Below are positions 53,904 to 62,159 of a DNA stretch of 64,000 bases, piece after piece. Made by a program: the position numbers and the translations under genes. The first letter of the stretch is position 1. Each line of letters starts with the position of its first letter. Origin of the DNA: Bacteroidales bacterium (lineage in GTDB: Bacteria > Bacteroidota > Bacteroidia > Bacteroidales > P3). The notes under the pieces were generated by a model. The model was given only the letters and a program-made list of their open reading frames with translations. It was not told where the DNA came from and ran no database searches. The stretch spans positions 124,001-188,000 of the forward strand of contig JAGBOF010000007.1 of NCBI GenBank assembly GCA_017633985.1. Reading direction: 5' to 3'.

Positions 53904-54485
53904 TTACATCAATTGCAAATAATAAGCAATCACATTCTTCACTCCTATTGCTATTAAAATCAATCCTCCCGTCACAAGAGCGAAACGCGGTTTGATGAAA
54001 TTGACTTTTTCTCCGCTTTTCCAACCTATAAGCGACATAATAAAGGTAATAAGTCCGATGATAAAGCCTGAAAGCAATTGTCTGCCGACATTGTATTGCA
54101 TACTCATGCCCATACCTGTTATAAAAGCGTCGATACTTGTTGCAATGCTTAAAAGCAATATCACTTTCAAACTGCTGACATCGAAAGTTTTTGTCTTGAT
54201 TGAGAAACTTCTGCCGTCCATTATCATCTTCAAGCCTATTATAAACAACAACGTGAAAGCAATCCAATGACCTACGGACTCAACAGAAGATTTAAACACT
54301 CCTGCCAAGGCGCCTCCGATTATCGGCATCAGACCTTGGAACAGTCCGAAGCAAAATGCGATTAATAAAGCACGTTTAAGTTTTACCGTTTTCTGCAATC
54401 CGCAGACTATACTTACCGTAAAACAATCCATTGCAAGAGCCAATCCCAACAGGACGGCTTCAGATAAAAATCCTATGCTAATCAT
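53904..54485 (-). CDS. mntP: Manganese efflux pump MntP
   Basis: 193-aa membrane protein with six segments. It has the paired acidic residues of the family: LGLALAMDCFTVSIVCGL, and SIATSIDAFITGMGMS, with the Asp residues in helices that bind Mn2+. The length is normal. The start overlaps the rsmA stop by 8 bases, so translation is probably coupled. No yybP-ykoY riboswitch is seen ahead of it. Confidence 0.92.
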   Translation of the reverse strand: MISIGFLSEAVLLGLALAMDCFTVSIVCGLQKTVKLKRALLIAFCFGLFQGLMPIIGGALAGVFKSSVESVGHWIAFTLLFIIGLKMIMDGRSFSIKTKTFDVSSLKVILLLSIATSIDAFITGMGMSMQYNVGRQLLSGFIIGLITFIMSLIGWKSGEKVNFIKPRFALVTGGLILIAIGVKNVIAYYLQLM

Positions 54486-55245
54486 TGTAAATTTCTTTTG
54501 TTAATATTATAAAATCCTGTGTACTTAATTGTTCGGGACGTAAAGTTAAAAACTTTTCTTCTACATTTGCCAGACTCTTTTGTAAAGGTTTCAAACTCTG
54601 ACGCAGCATTTTTCTTCTTTGATTGAACGCCGTTTTGACAACTCTTACAAAATCTTCTTCCTTTACACCTAAATCCGTGACATTATTGCGTTTCAAACGG
54701 ATAACTGCACTTTGCACTTTAGGCGGAGGGTTGAATACCTGATTGGAAACCGTAAAGATATATTCGGTATCATAAAACGCCGAAAGCAATACCGATAATA
54801 TTCCGTAGGTTTTGCTTCCCGATGCAGCGACAACCCTTTCTGCCACCTCTTTTTGAAACATTCCCACAACCTCATCGATTAAAAATTTATTCTCAAATAC
54901 TTTGAACAAAATAAGATTGGAAATATTGTAAGGGAAATTGCCTATTAAAGAAAAATGTTGTCCGTTAAACAAATCATTAAGTGAAATCTTTAAAAAATCC
55001 CCTTCAATTATTTTGTCTTTAAGCATAGGGAAATTAGCGTTCAGATACTCCACGCTTTCGCCGTCTATTTCCACTATCTTAAAATCATCGGTCTGATCGA
55101 TAAGATACTTTGTCAATACGCCCATACCCGCACCTATTTCCAGCACTTTGGATTGTAAGCAAAGCGAATCAACAATCCTTCGGGCAATTACTTCATCGGT
55201 GAGAAAATGTTGGCCCAAAAATTTCTTGGCTCTTACTTCTTTCAT
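54478..55245 (-). CDS. rsmA: 16S rRNA dimethyladenosine transferase
   Basis: 255 aa (KsgA). It dimethylates A1518 and A1519 of 16S rRNA. KKFLGQHFLTDEVIARRIV is the N-terminal signature, the SAM motif is VLEIGAGMGVLTKYL, and IGNFPYNIS is the catalytic NLPY-type motif. The C-terminal QRRKMLRQSLK is characteristic. It overlaps the symporter stop by 4 bases. Confidence 0.97.
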   Translation of the reverse strand: MKEVRAKKFLGQHFLTDEVIARRIVDSLCLQSKVLEIGAGMGVLTKYLIDQTDDFKIVEIDGESVEYLNANFPMLKDKIIEGDFLKISLNDLFNGQHFSLIGNFPYNISNLILFKVFENKFLIDEVVGMFQKEVAERVVAASGSKTYGILSVLLSAFYDTEYIFTVSNQVFNPPPKVQSAVIRLKRNNVTDLGVKEEDFVRVVKTAFNQRRKMLRQSLKPLQKSLANVEEKFLTLRPEQLSTQDFIILTKEIYND

Positions 55246-56099
55246 TTTTTCAAATAGTTAATAATCCCCACGTAAGTTAAAAGAACCGCATTCATCATCA
55301 AAGCATAAACTATAGCTGGCACTGCAATGGCTCCGTTATTAAAAATAAAAGGCGAAGATGCCACCGCAATGGCCTGTGCCGCATTTTGCATTCCGACTTC
55401 TATTATAACAGTGCGTTGCTGTTGCTTATTCAATGCCGCAAGTTTTGACAATATAAATGCACAACATACCGCCAAAAGCAACAACCATGTAACGCAAAGA
55501 CCCAAATGCAATATGTTCGCTTTAATAACTCCGATATTTTGAATAAAAAACACTGCCGCCAAAAACATCAACAGCGGAAAGGCAAGTTTTCCCAATATCT
55601 TTTCTGTTTTGTGTGATACGGTTTCATATTTATATCGCATCAACATACCCAAAGCTATGGGCAAAAACACCAAAAGCAAATTCTGTATCAACAGATTCTT
55701 TACAGGCAGACTGATTTGCGTAACGGCAGCATCACCGTTAATATTTACCGCAATATTCATTATAATAGGTAAAGTGAAAAGCGTAATTATGCTGCTCAAT
55801 GCCGTAAGCGTTACGCTCAAAGCCACATCCCCTTTGGCAAGGTATGAAAACACATTGCTTGAACTTCCTCCAGGACAACAGGCAATAAGTATCAACCCTA
55901 TGAAAAGCACGGGCGGCAATTTGAATACATATCCCAAAAAGAAAGCAAGTAAAGGCAAAACTATTATTTGCCCGATAAGAGCCGTAATTACGGGCTTGGG
56001 TTGCCTGAATATGAGTAAGAAATCATTCAGTTTGAGAGTTAGTCCCAATTGAAACATCAAAAGTGTCAATATAGGAAGAACTATAAAAACTCCGTTCAT
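55242..56099 (-). CDS. Bile acid:sodium symporter family transporter
   Basis: 285 aa with about nine hydrophobic segments. It has ACCPGGSSSNVFSYLAKGDVALSVTLTALSSIITLFTLPI, the conserved crossover of the ASBT/SBF family, and VIIEVGMQNAAQAIAVASSPFIF, the second crossover. Family members move bile acids, pantoate or other organic acids with Na+. The substrate is unknown. It starts the operon with rsmA and mntP; a TATCTTTG box is upstream next to array H. Confidence 0.9.
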   Translation of the reverse strand: MNGVFIVLPILTLLMFQLGLTLKLNDFLLIFRQPKPVITALIGQIIVLPLLAFFLGYVFKLPPVLFIGLILIACCPGGSSSNVFSYLAKGDVALSVTLTALSSIITLFTLPIIMNIAVNINGDAAVTQISLPVKNLLIQNLLLVFLPIALGMLMRYKYETVSHKTEKILGKLAFPLLMFLAAVFFIQNIGVIKANILHLGLCVTWLLLLAVCCAFILSKLAALNKQQQRTVIIEVGMQNAAQAIAVASSPFIFNNGAIAVPAIVYALMMNAVLLTYVGIINYLKK

Positions 56100-56149
56100 T
56101 TGTCAAAATGTTTATTTTCAATTATATTGTTTCAGTTTGCAAAGATACG

Positions 56150-56233
56150 AAAATAAAACGGCGTTTCAGCAAAATAAAACGTTGTTTTAATAAAATAAAA
56201 CGCCGTTTTATTTTGTCGGGAAGCCGTTTTATT
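56150..56233. repeat. 21-bp module array H (4 units), in a divergent promoter
   Basis: Four contiguous units at 56150, 56171, 56192 and 56213. Unit 3 is a complete palindrome (AATAAAACG-C-CGTTTTATT, 19 bases). Unit 4 is GTCGGGAAGCCGTTTTATT, whose final T starts the TTTG -33 box of purE. The array lies between the divergent symporter and purE genes, so here it is not a terminator. Confidence 0.88.
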
Positions 56234-56263
56234 TTGGTAATTCAAAAAGTCTTTGTAACTTTG
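56233..56263 (+). promoter_or_regulatory. Promoter of purE
   Basis: TTTG (56233-56236), a 19-base spacer and TAACTTTG (56256-56263) match the consensus exactly. The leader to the ATG at 56302 is about 32 nt. Confidence 0.8.
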
Positions 56264-56301
56264 CAGTGATTAACCGCTTAAAAGCGTAAACATAAAGATA
56301 T

Positions 56302-56808
56302 ATGAAACCTCTTGTAAGTATTATAATGGGCAGTACTTCCGATTATGAGATAATGGAAAAGGCTGCAAAGTTTTTGGATGAAAATGACATTCCGTTTGAA
56401 ATAAATGCGTTGTCCGCCCACCGCACTGCGGATAAGGTCAGTGAATTTGCAAAGAATGCACAGTCCCGCGGGGTGAAAGTTATTATAGCCGGTGCAGGTA
56501 TGGCGGCTGCTTTACCGGGTGCAATTGCTGCGGAAACGGAATTGCCCGTTATAGGAGTGCCTGTTAAAGGGTGTTTTGACGGTATGGATTCCGTACTTTC
56601 AATGATTCAAATGCCTCCCGGAATACCTGTGGCAACGGTTGCAGTCAACGGAAGTTTGAATGCAGCTGTTTTGGCTATGGAAATATTGGCTTTAACCGAT
56701 GAATCGATAAAAGAAAAAATGCATCAGTATAAATCTTCCCTTAAAGAAAAGATTGTAAAAGCCAATGAGGAATTAAAAACCAAACAATTTAAGAACAGAG
56801 TTTTGTAA
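56302..56808 (+). CDS. purE: N5-carboxyaminoimidazole ribonucleotide mutase
   Basis: 168 aa. Purine biosynthesis step converting N5-CAIR to CAIR (class I PurE). The signature is SIIMGSTSDYEIMEKAAKFLDENDIPFEINALSAHRTADKV, then GAGMAAALPGAIAAETELPVIGVPVKG and IQMPPGIPVATVAVN. The catalytic His is in SAHRT. No purK is adjacent. It is followed after 24 bases by the dCMP deaminase fusion, which suggests a nucleotide-metabolism operon. Confidence 0.97.
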   Translation: MKPLVSIIMGSTSDYEIMEKAAKFLDENDIPFEINALSAHRTADKVSEFAKNAQSRGVKVIIAGAGMAAALPGAIAAETELPVIGVPVKGCFDGMDSVLSMIQMPPGIPVATVAVNGSLNAAVLAMEILALTDESIKEKMHQYKSSLKEKIVKANEELKTKQFKNRVL

Positions 56809-56832
56809 TACCGTTAAACATTTGTTTAAATC

Positions 56833-57861
56833 ATGTTAGTTATAGGTATAACGGGAACATTGGGTGCAGGAAAAGGCACTGTGGTGGAATTTTTCAAAGA
56901 AAAAGGATTTGTACACTATTCTGCACGTGATTATTTACGCCTTAGAGTGGAGGCATTGGGTTTGAAGGTGGACAGAGATTCGCTTACAATGGTTGCAAAT
57001 TCCACAAGGGAAAAAGAAGGCGGTGACTTTATTGCAAAAGGTCTGTTGGATATTGCATTAAAAGACGGCAGGAACTGCATCATAGAAAGCATAAGGAATA
57101 TAAAAGAAGTGGAATATTTGCGCAATCATGCTGATTTTGTACTTCTTTGTGTGGATGCCGATATTAAAATAAGGTTTAACCGAATTCAAAAGCGGGGCAG
57201 TGAAACCGATAATGTGAACTTTAAGACTTTTGCGGAAAATGAACAAAGGGAATCGGAGTCGGAAGATCCTAATAAGCAAAATCTGACTGCCGTTATGAAG
57301 ATGGCGGATTATAGGATAGACAACGGCGGGGATTTGGAGCATTTAAAAAGTCAGGTAAAGGCAATAATGGATAACCTTAATATAAATGTCCGTCCGACAT
57401 GGGACGAATATTTTTTGGAGATAGTGAAAACTGTTGCCAAACGTGCCACTTGTGACAGAGGAAGAAGCGGATGCGTTATAGTAAAGGACAAACAAATTTT
57501 GGTAACCGGATATGTCGGCTCTCCGACTGGATTGCCTCATTGCGACGAAGTGGGACATTTATTCAAGAAATCAATAGATGAAAACGGAGAAATAAGTACT
57601 CATTGTGTAAGAACGGTACATGCGGAACAAAATGCGATATGTCAGGCAGCCAAACGGGGAATTGCTTTGGAAGGAGCGACTTTATATTGTACAATGACTC
57701 CGTGCCGCGTTTGTGCAATGATGATTATCAATTGCGGTATATCAAGAGTCGTCTGTCTTAATAAATATCACAGCGGAAAAGAATCCGAAGAAATGTTTAA
57801 AACGGCAGGTATAACGCTTGATTTTATAAATGAAGACGTTGTAAAGTATGACAATCAGTAA
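56833..57861 (+). CDS. Deoxycytidylate deaminase with N-terminal kinase-like domain
   Basis: 342 aa. The N-terminal ~180 residues have a P-loop (GITGTLGAGKGTVVEFFKEKGF) and SARDYLRLRV, a dephospho-CoA-kinase-like fold. The C-terminal part is a zinc deaminase: HAEQNAICQAAKRG and CTMTPCRVCAMMIINCG, the H-A-E and PCxxC zinc ligands. It makes dUMP from dCMP for thymidylate synthesis. The fusion is established in Bacteroidetes. It lies 24 bases after purE. Confidence 0.93.
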   Translation: MLVIGITGTLGAGKGTVVEFFKEKGFVHYSARDYLRLRVEALGLKVDRDSLTMVANSTREKEGGDFIAKGLLDIALKDGRNCIIESIRNIKEVEYLRNHADFVLLCVDADIKIRFNRIQKRGSETDNVNFKTFAENEQRESESEDPNKQNLTAVMKMADYRIDNGGDLEHLKSQVKAIMDNLNINVRPTWDEYFLEIVKTVAKRATCDRGRSGCVIVKDKQILVTGYVGSPTGLPHCDEVGHLFKKSIDENGEISTHCVRTVHAEQNAICQAAKRGIALEGATLYCTMTPCRVCAMMIINCGISRVVCLNKYHSGKESEEMFKTAGITLDFINEDVVKYDNQ

Positions 57862-57926
57862 ACATAAAGTTGTTTAATTGATTTAACCATACGGACAGTT
57901 GATTAACCCGCATACAGGAAAGGATA

Positions 57927-57958
57927 TTTGTACATAATAATTTTTTGTTTTAACTTTG
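57927..57958 (+). promoter_or_regulatory. Promoter of sufC
   Basis: TTTG (57927-57930), a 20-base spacer and TAACTTTG (57951-57958) match the consensus. The ATG at 57997 is 38 bases downstream. Confidence 0.8.
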
Positions 57959-57996
57959 CAAAAGTTTTTAATCAGGAATAAATATTATACGTTATA

Positions 57997-58755
57997 ATGG
58001 CATTATTAGAAATAAAAGACTTACATGTCAGCATTGGTGATAAGGAAATATTGAAAGGGCTGAATCTAACGGTAAACAAAGGGGAAATTCATGCCATAAT
58101 GGGTCCTAACGGTAACGGAAAAAGCACTTTGGCTGCAGTTATTGCAGGTAATGACAAGTTTACGGTAACTAAAGGCGAGATTTTGTACAAAGGTATGAAT
58201 TTACTCTCAATGAGTGTTGAACAACGGGCATGTGAAGGAATCTTTTTAGGATTTCAATATCCTGTTGAAATACCAGGAGTAAGTATTACCAACTTTATGA
58301 AAACTGCAATAAACGAACAGCGCAAATATAAAGGTCTTGACCCGATAAGTGCGAAAGATTTCTTGGCACTTATGAAAGAAAAAGAAAAATACGTGGAACT
58401 TTCATCGTCTCTTGCAGGCAGAAGTGTTAATGAAGGTTTCTCCGGAGGAGAGAAAAAGCGTAATGAGATCTTCCAGATGGCAATGTTACAACCTACGTTA
58501 AGTATTTTGGACGAAACGGATTCGGGTTTGGATATTGACGCATTGCGTATTGTAGCATCAGGAGTCAATAAGGTCCACACAAAAGACGACGCTGTTATAG
58601 TGATAACCCATTACCAAAGACTTTTGGATTATATCGTGCCTGATATTGTCGACATTCTGTATGAAGGACGCATTGTAAAAAGCGGGGATAAGGATTTAGC
58701 AAAAATATTGGAAGATAAAGGTTATGATTGGATACGCAAAGAAATTGCAGACTAA
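57997..58755 (+). CDS. sufC: Fe-S cluster assembly ATPase SufC, without sufB/sufD neighbours
   Basis: 252 aa ABC-type ATPase of the SUF system. Walker A is GPNGNGKSTL, the signature is VNEGFSGGEKKRNEIFQMAML, and Walker B is LSILDETDSGLDIDALR. SufC normally sits between sufB and sufD; here it has its own promoter and terminator, with no suf gene beside it. The protein appears complete, so SufB and SufD are probably encoded elsewhere. Confidence 0.95.
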   Translation: MALLEIKDLHVSIGDKEILKGLNLTVNKGEIHAIMGPNGNGKSTLAAVIAGNDKFTVTKGEILYKGMNLLSMSVEQRACEGIFLGFQYPVEIPGVSITNFMKTAINEQRKYKGLDPISAKDFLALMKEKEKYVELSSSLAGRSVNEGFSGGEKKRNEIFQMAMLQPTLSILDETDSGLDIDALRIVASGVNKVHTKDDAVIVITHYQRLLDYIVPDIVDILYEGRIVKSGDKDLAKILEDKGYDWIRKEIAD

Positions 58756-58799
58756 CGTAACTGTTTAGTTTTAATATTAAAACGGTAGATTCAAAAATA

Positions 58800-58830
58800 A
58801 AAAAGAGATGTGAAATTCACATCTCTTTTT
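58800..58830. terminator. Bidirectional terminator between sufC and tsf
   Basis: AAAAAGAGATGTG (58800-58812) and CACATCTCTTTTT (58818-58830) form a 13-bp perfect stem with a 5-nt loop between the convergent genes. Confidence 0.88.
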
Positions 58831-58850
58831 GCTTAAAGACTTTATTAAAA

Positions 58851-59846
58851 TTATGCACCAAGTTCTAATCTTGCAAATGCAGTAACTGCAAGGTCTGCAT
58901 CTTCGGATTTAAGATACTCGGCAACAGTTTTCTTATTGTCAATGAAATATTCTTGAGACAATAATGTGCTTTCTTTAAAGAATTTCTCCAATCTGCCTTT
59001 AGCAATATTTTGAATCATATTCTCATTCAAGTTAGCACGTTTTTCTTCGGAAACCGTTGCAATGATTTCTTTTGCTTTAGCCACGTCTTCTGCAGTAATC
59101 CATCCTTTTGCCATATTGCTTTCCATGTGATCTTCGCTGTCAACATGTGCAGGATTGATTCCGGCTTTTTTCAATGCAGCCTCAACAGCTTTTTCAACCT
59201 GTTCCTGTTTTGTCTTTTCGATATTAACTTTCATTTCGTTGTCTATAACTTCCTGCGGAACATCTTCTTTAGTCAATGCTTCAGGTTTCATAGATACGAT
59301 CTGGAAATTAATATTCTTTCCTACCTCATCAAATCCCGTTTTATTCAATCCTACAACGCATGCAGTACGGTTACCCGGGTGAATGTAAGAATAAACAACA
59401 GGAGCTTCAATTGCTTTATAAGCGGAAAGAGTTATCTTTTCACCTATCTTTGCCAACTGATCAATAACCAACGTCTCAACTTTAGTTCCGTTAACCTCTA
59501 ATTGATTAACTTCTTCTATTGTTTTGGCTTTTGCATTTACTGCAGCATCCATAACGCTTTGTACAAATGCTATAAAGTCTTGGTTATTGGCAACGAAATC
59601 TGTCTCACAGTTTATCATAACCACTGCACCGAATGTTTTGTCCTGTGTTGTTTTTGCCAAAACAACACCTTCATTTGCTGCACGGTCAGCTCTTTTTACT
59701 GCAAGTTTCTGTCCTTTTTCTCTCAAATAATCTATAGCCTTTTCAACATCACCGTCGCTTTCTATCAAGGCTTTTTTACAATCCATGATACCTACACCGG
59801 TACGTTTTCTAAGATTATTTATGTCTTGAACCGTTATATTTGCCAT
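58851..59846 (-). CDS. tsf: Elongation factor Ts
   Basis: 331 aa. Exchanges GDP for GTP on EF-Tu. The N-terminal UBA-like domain is VQDINNLRKRTGVGIMDCKKALIESDGDVEKAIDYLREKGQ. The core has MINCETDFVANNQDFIAFVQ, the conserved TDF motif. It is longer than E. coli EF-Ts (about 283), with an extended C-terminal segment (STLLSQEYFIDNKKTVAEYLKSEDADL). It is the last gene of rplM-rpsI-rpsB-tsf, 18 bases after rpsB. Confidence 0.96.
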   Translation of the reverse strand: MANITVQDINNLRKRTGVGIMDCKKALIESDGDVEKAIDYLREKGQKLAVKRADRAANEGVVLAKTTQDKTFGAVVMINCETDFVANNQDFIAFVQSVMDAAVNAKAKTIEEVNQLEVNGTKVETLVIDQLAKIGEKITLSAYKAIEAPVVYSYIHPGNRTACVVGLNKTGFDEVGKNINFQIVSMKPEALTKEDVPQEVIDNEMKVNIEKTKQEQVEKAVEAALKKAGINPAHVDSEDHMESNMAKGWITAEDVAKAKEIIATVSEEKRANLNENMIQNIAKGRLEKFFKESTLLSQEYFIDNKKTVAEYLKSEDADLAVTAFARLELGA

Positions 59847-59864
59847 AATCTTTTCTCCTTTTAT

Positions 59865-60680
59865 TTATTCTTTATCAGCAGGTTTTTTAGCAACCGTTTT
59901 TCTCGGTCTGCGTTTTGCAACCTTATCTGTATTTTCTTCAGTTACGGTATTGTCTGCCGTATCTTTTTCCTGACCTTCTGCCTGCATGTCTTTATCAAGC
60001 TTTCTTTCCTGCATTCCTTCTTCTATGGCTTTACACATATATTCAACAATCAATGCTATAGATTTGGAAGCATCATCATTTCCCGGAATAGGGAAATCTA
60101 TAAGATCCGGATTACAGTTTGTATCAACGATTGCAAACGTAGGAATATTCAATCTTCTTGCTTCTGCAACGGCAATGTGTTCTTTGTTTATATCAACGAT
60201 AAACAATGCTGCCGGCAAACGGGTAAGAGATGCTATTGAACCCAAGTTCTTTTCCAATTTAGCTTTCTCTCTTCCGATTTGCAAACGTTCACGTTTTGAT
60301 ATGGAATTATTCTCCTTGGAAGAAAGCAATTTCTCCAAAGAACCCATTTTCTTAACAGCCTTACGGATTGTTGCGAAGTTTGTAAGCATACCACCCGGCC
60401 AACGTTCGGTTACATAAGGCATATTAGCTTCTTTAACCGTATTGGCAACAACGTCTTTAGCTTGTTTTTTGGTAGCAACGAATAAGATTTGTTTTCCGGA
60501 TTTTGCAATCTGTTTCAATGCTGCAGCAGCTTCTTCTGCTTTTGCTGCCGTCTTATACAAATCTATAATATGCATACCGTTGTGCTCCGTAAATATATAA
60601 GGAGCCATTTTTGGATTCCATTTTCTTTTCAAGTGTCCGAAATGAACACCTGCATCCAACATTTTTTCGAATTCTAACAT
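59865..60680 (-). CDS. rpsB: 30S ribosomal protein uS2
   Basis: 271 aa. LEFEKMLDAGVHFGHLKRKWNPKMAPYIF is the conserved N-terminus, then IDLYKTAAKAEEAAAAL, TERWPGGMLTNFATIRKA and IPGNDDASKSIALIVEYM. The last ~40 residues form a charged tail (RRPRKTVAKKPADKE). It lies 130 bases after rpsI. The gap shows only a weak CGAC/GTCG hairpin; I cannot assign a leader. Confidence 0.95.
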   Translation of the reverse strand: MLEFEKMLDAGVHFGHLKRKWNPKMAPYIFTEHNGMHIIDLYKTAAKAEEAAAALKQIAKSGKQILFVATKKQAKDVVANTVKEANMPYVTERWPGGMLTNFATIRKAVKKMGSLEKLLSSKENNSISKRERLQIGREKAKLEKNLGSIASLTRLPAALFIVDINKEHIAVAEARRLNIPTFAIVDTNCNPDLIDFPIPGNDDASKSIALIVEYMCKAIEEGMQERKLDKDMQAEGQEKDTADNTVTEENTDKVAKRRPRKTVAKKPADKE

Positions 60681-60810
60681 TTTTTTCTCTGTTTACTTTC
60701 CTTATTAATTTCTTTTACTAAATCAACCGACAAGTAGTCGCCTTAATTTTTTAAAACAAATCTTGCCGATTTGGATACTAAACAATATATTGAATCTATT
60801 AAATAATATC

Positions 60811-61200
60811 CTAACGTTTTGAGAATTGGAAACGTTTTCTTGCTTTTTTCTGTCCAGGTTTCTTTCTCTCAACCATACGTGCATCTCTGCGAAGAAGACC
60901 TTTTGATTTCAATGCAGGACGGTCTTCAGCATTAACTTCGCACAAAGCTCTTGCTATTGCCATTCTCAATGCCTGTGCCTGTCCGGTTACTCCGCCGCCG
61001 TCAAGATTGGCTTTCACGTCAAATTTACCCAAAGCATCAACGGTTTCAAAAGCCTGATTAACGATATACTGCAAAGGGGCTGTAGTGAAATATTCTTTAT
61101 AATCCCTTCCGTTTACAACGATGTTGCCGTTTCCTGCTTTCATATAAACTCTTGCAACAGCCGTCTTTCTTCTTCCTATTGTGTTAACTACGCCTTCCAT
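60811..61200 (-). CDS. rpsI: 30S ribosomal protein uS9
   Basis: 129 aa. The C-terminal tail RDARMVERKKPGQKKARKRFQFSKR reaches the P site. VNTIGRRKTAVARVYMKAGNGNIVVNGRDYKEYF is the conserved start. Its ATG shares one base with the rplM stop codon, so translation is coupled. Confidence 0.97.
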   Translation of the reverse strand: MEGVVNTIGRRKTAVARVYMKAGNGNIVVNGRDYKEYFTTAPLQYIVNQAFETVDALGKFDVKANLDGGGVTGQAQALRMAIARALCEVNAEDRPALKSKGLLRRDARMVERKKPGQKKARKRFQFSKR

Positions 61201-61658
61201 TATCTGATTGTGTTAAGGTTTACTACTTCCGGTTTAACTCCGTTGTACTTGCTGTAGTCCGGTCCTACAATTACATGAAGATTTCTGTACAACTTTGCAC
61301 CTAATTTATTTTTAGGCAACATTCCTTTGATAGAGTGTTCCAATACTCTTACAGGAAATTTCTCCAACCAAAGTCTCGGTGTGGCAAATCTTTGTCCTCC
61401 CGGATAGCCGGTATGGCGTACATACTGCTTGTCAGCATATTTTTTGCCTGTAAATCTAACTTTTTCAGCGTTAATGATAATAACGTTGTCTCCGCAATCC
61501 ATATTAGGAGTGAATGATGGTTTGTGTTTACCGCGAAGTATGTTGGCAACTTTTGTAGACAAGCGTCCTACAACTTCATTTTCGGCATCAATAACAATCC
61601 ACTTCTTTTCAATAGAACTAGGTTTCGCAACTTGTGTTCTATAACTTAATGTGCTCAT
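61200..61658 (-). CDS. rplM: 50S ribosomal protein uL13
   Basis: 152 aa. WIVIDAENEVVGRLSTKVANILRGKHKPSFTPNMDCGDNVIIINAEKVRFTG and LEKFPVRVLEHSIKGMLPKNKLGAKLYRNLHVIVG are the L13 signatures. First gene of the rplM-rpsI-rpsB-tsf unit. Its long leader (about 150 nt) begins with a structured element. Confidence 0.97.
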   Translation of the reverse strand: MSTLSYRTQVAKPSSIEKKWIVIDAENEVVGRLSTKVANILRGKHKPSFTPNMDCGDNVIIINAEKVRFTGKKYADKQYVRHTGYPGGQRFATPRLWLEKFPVRVLEHSIKGMLPKNKLGAKLYRNLHVIVGPDYSKYNGVKPEVVNLNTIR

Positions 61659-61758
61659 TGATTTGTTTAAATTCTTAAATTTTACAATAACTTATATTAA
61701 AGAACGCTTTTATAAATATTTCAAAGGCCAATAAGAAATATTTTCCGCATTCTGCTTG

Positions 61759-61811
61759 TCTAAAACTCTGCCGGCTATGGATTAACGGGTTAAAACCGAC
61801 ATAATTTTAGA
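61759..61811 (-). promoter_or_regulatory. Structured leader of the rplM operon (candidate r-protein leader)
   Basis: At the predicted 5' end of the transcript, minus-strand TCTAAAA (61805-61811) pairs with TTTTAGA (61759-61765). Inside, GTCGG pairs with CCGGC (61770-61774), and TTAA-CCCG-TTAA forms an apical hairpin. It is placed where a ribosomal-protein autoregulatory leader would be. The next ~100 bases to the ATG are AT-rich and unstructured by eye. Confidence 0.55.
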
Positions 61812-61816
61812 GTTTG

Positions 61817-61847
61817 CAAAATTACAACTAATTAATTAACTGACAAA
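61817..61847 (-). promoter_or_regulatory. Promoter of the rplM-rpsI-rpsB-tsf operon
   Basis: On the minus strand TTTG (61844-61847), a 19-base spacer and TAATTTTG (61817-61824) match the Bacteroidetes consensus exactly. The predicted start is near 61811, at the edge of the leader structure. From 61848 to about 62105 I see no gene or clear signal. Confidence 0.83.
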
Positions 61848-62105
61848 ATCTTTTTTGATTTTTTTGCAATTTCTTCACAATTTTTTGTTAATTACGCATA
61901 AAATCTCTCTTTTTTGCGGCTTTGTCCCAATGAAAAGCAATGCCAAGTCATTTATCTGCAGCAAAACTTCCGTAAACAATACTGATACGGCCACAAGTCC
62001 ATACACCATTTAATTTTGGCGTCATCCCGGCTTCCTTTTTTGTCTGTTAAGCCAAATTTTATGAAGTAAAACAATTTTAAGACGATATTTGCAAATAAAA
62101 TTGAA

Positions 62106-62133
62106 GCGGTTTACTCCGTTTGAAGCAAACCGC
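62106..62133 (-). terminator. Hairpin downstream of the tRNA-Arg fragment
   Basis: GCGGTTT and AAACCGC (7 bp, 14-nt loop) lie 27 bases past the tRNA 3' end on the minus strand, followed by an A/T-rich tract. It was probably the original tRNA-Arg terminator. Confidence 0.5.
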
Positions 62134-62159
62134 CTTAAATTTTTTTGCTGCTGTTTTTG

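Noticed and set aside
59502..60239. 245-aa open frame antisense to tsf and rpsB
   Set aside because: Shadow of two certain genes; extremely rich in Cys and Phe.
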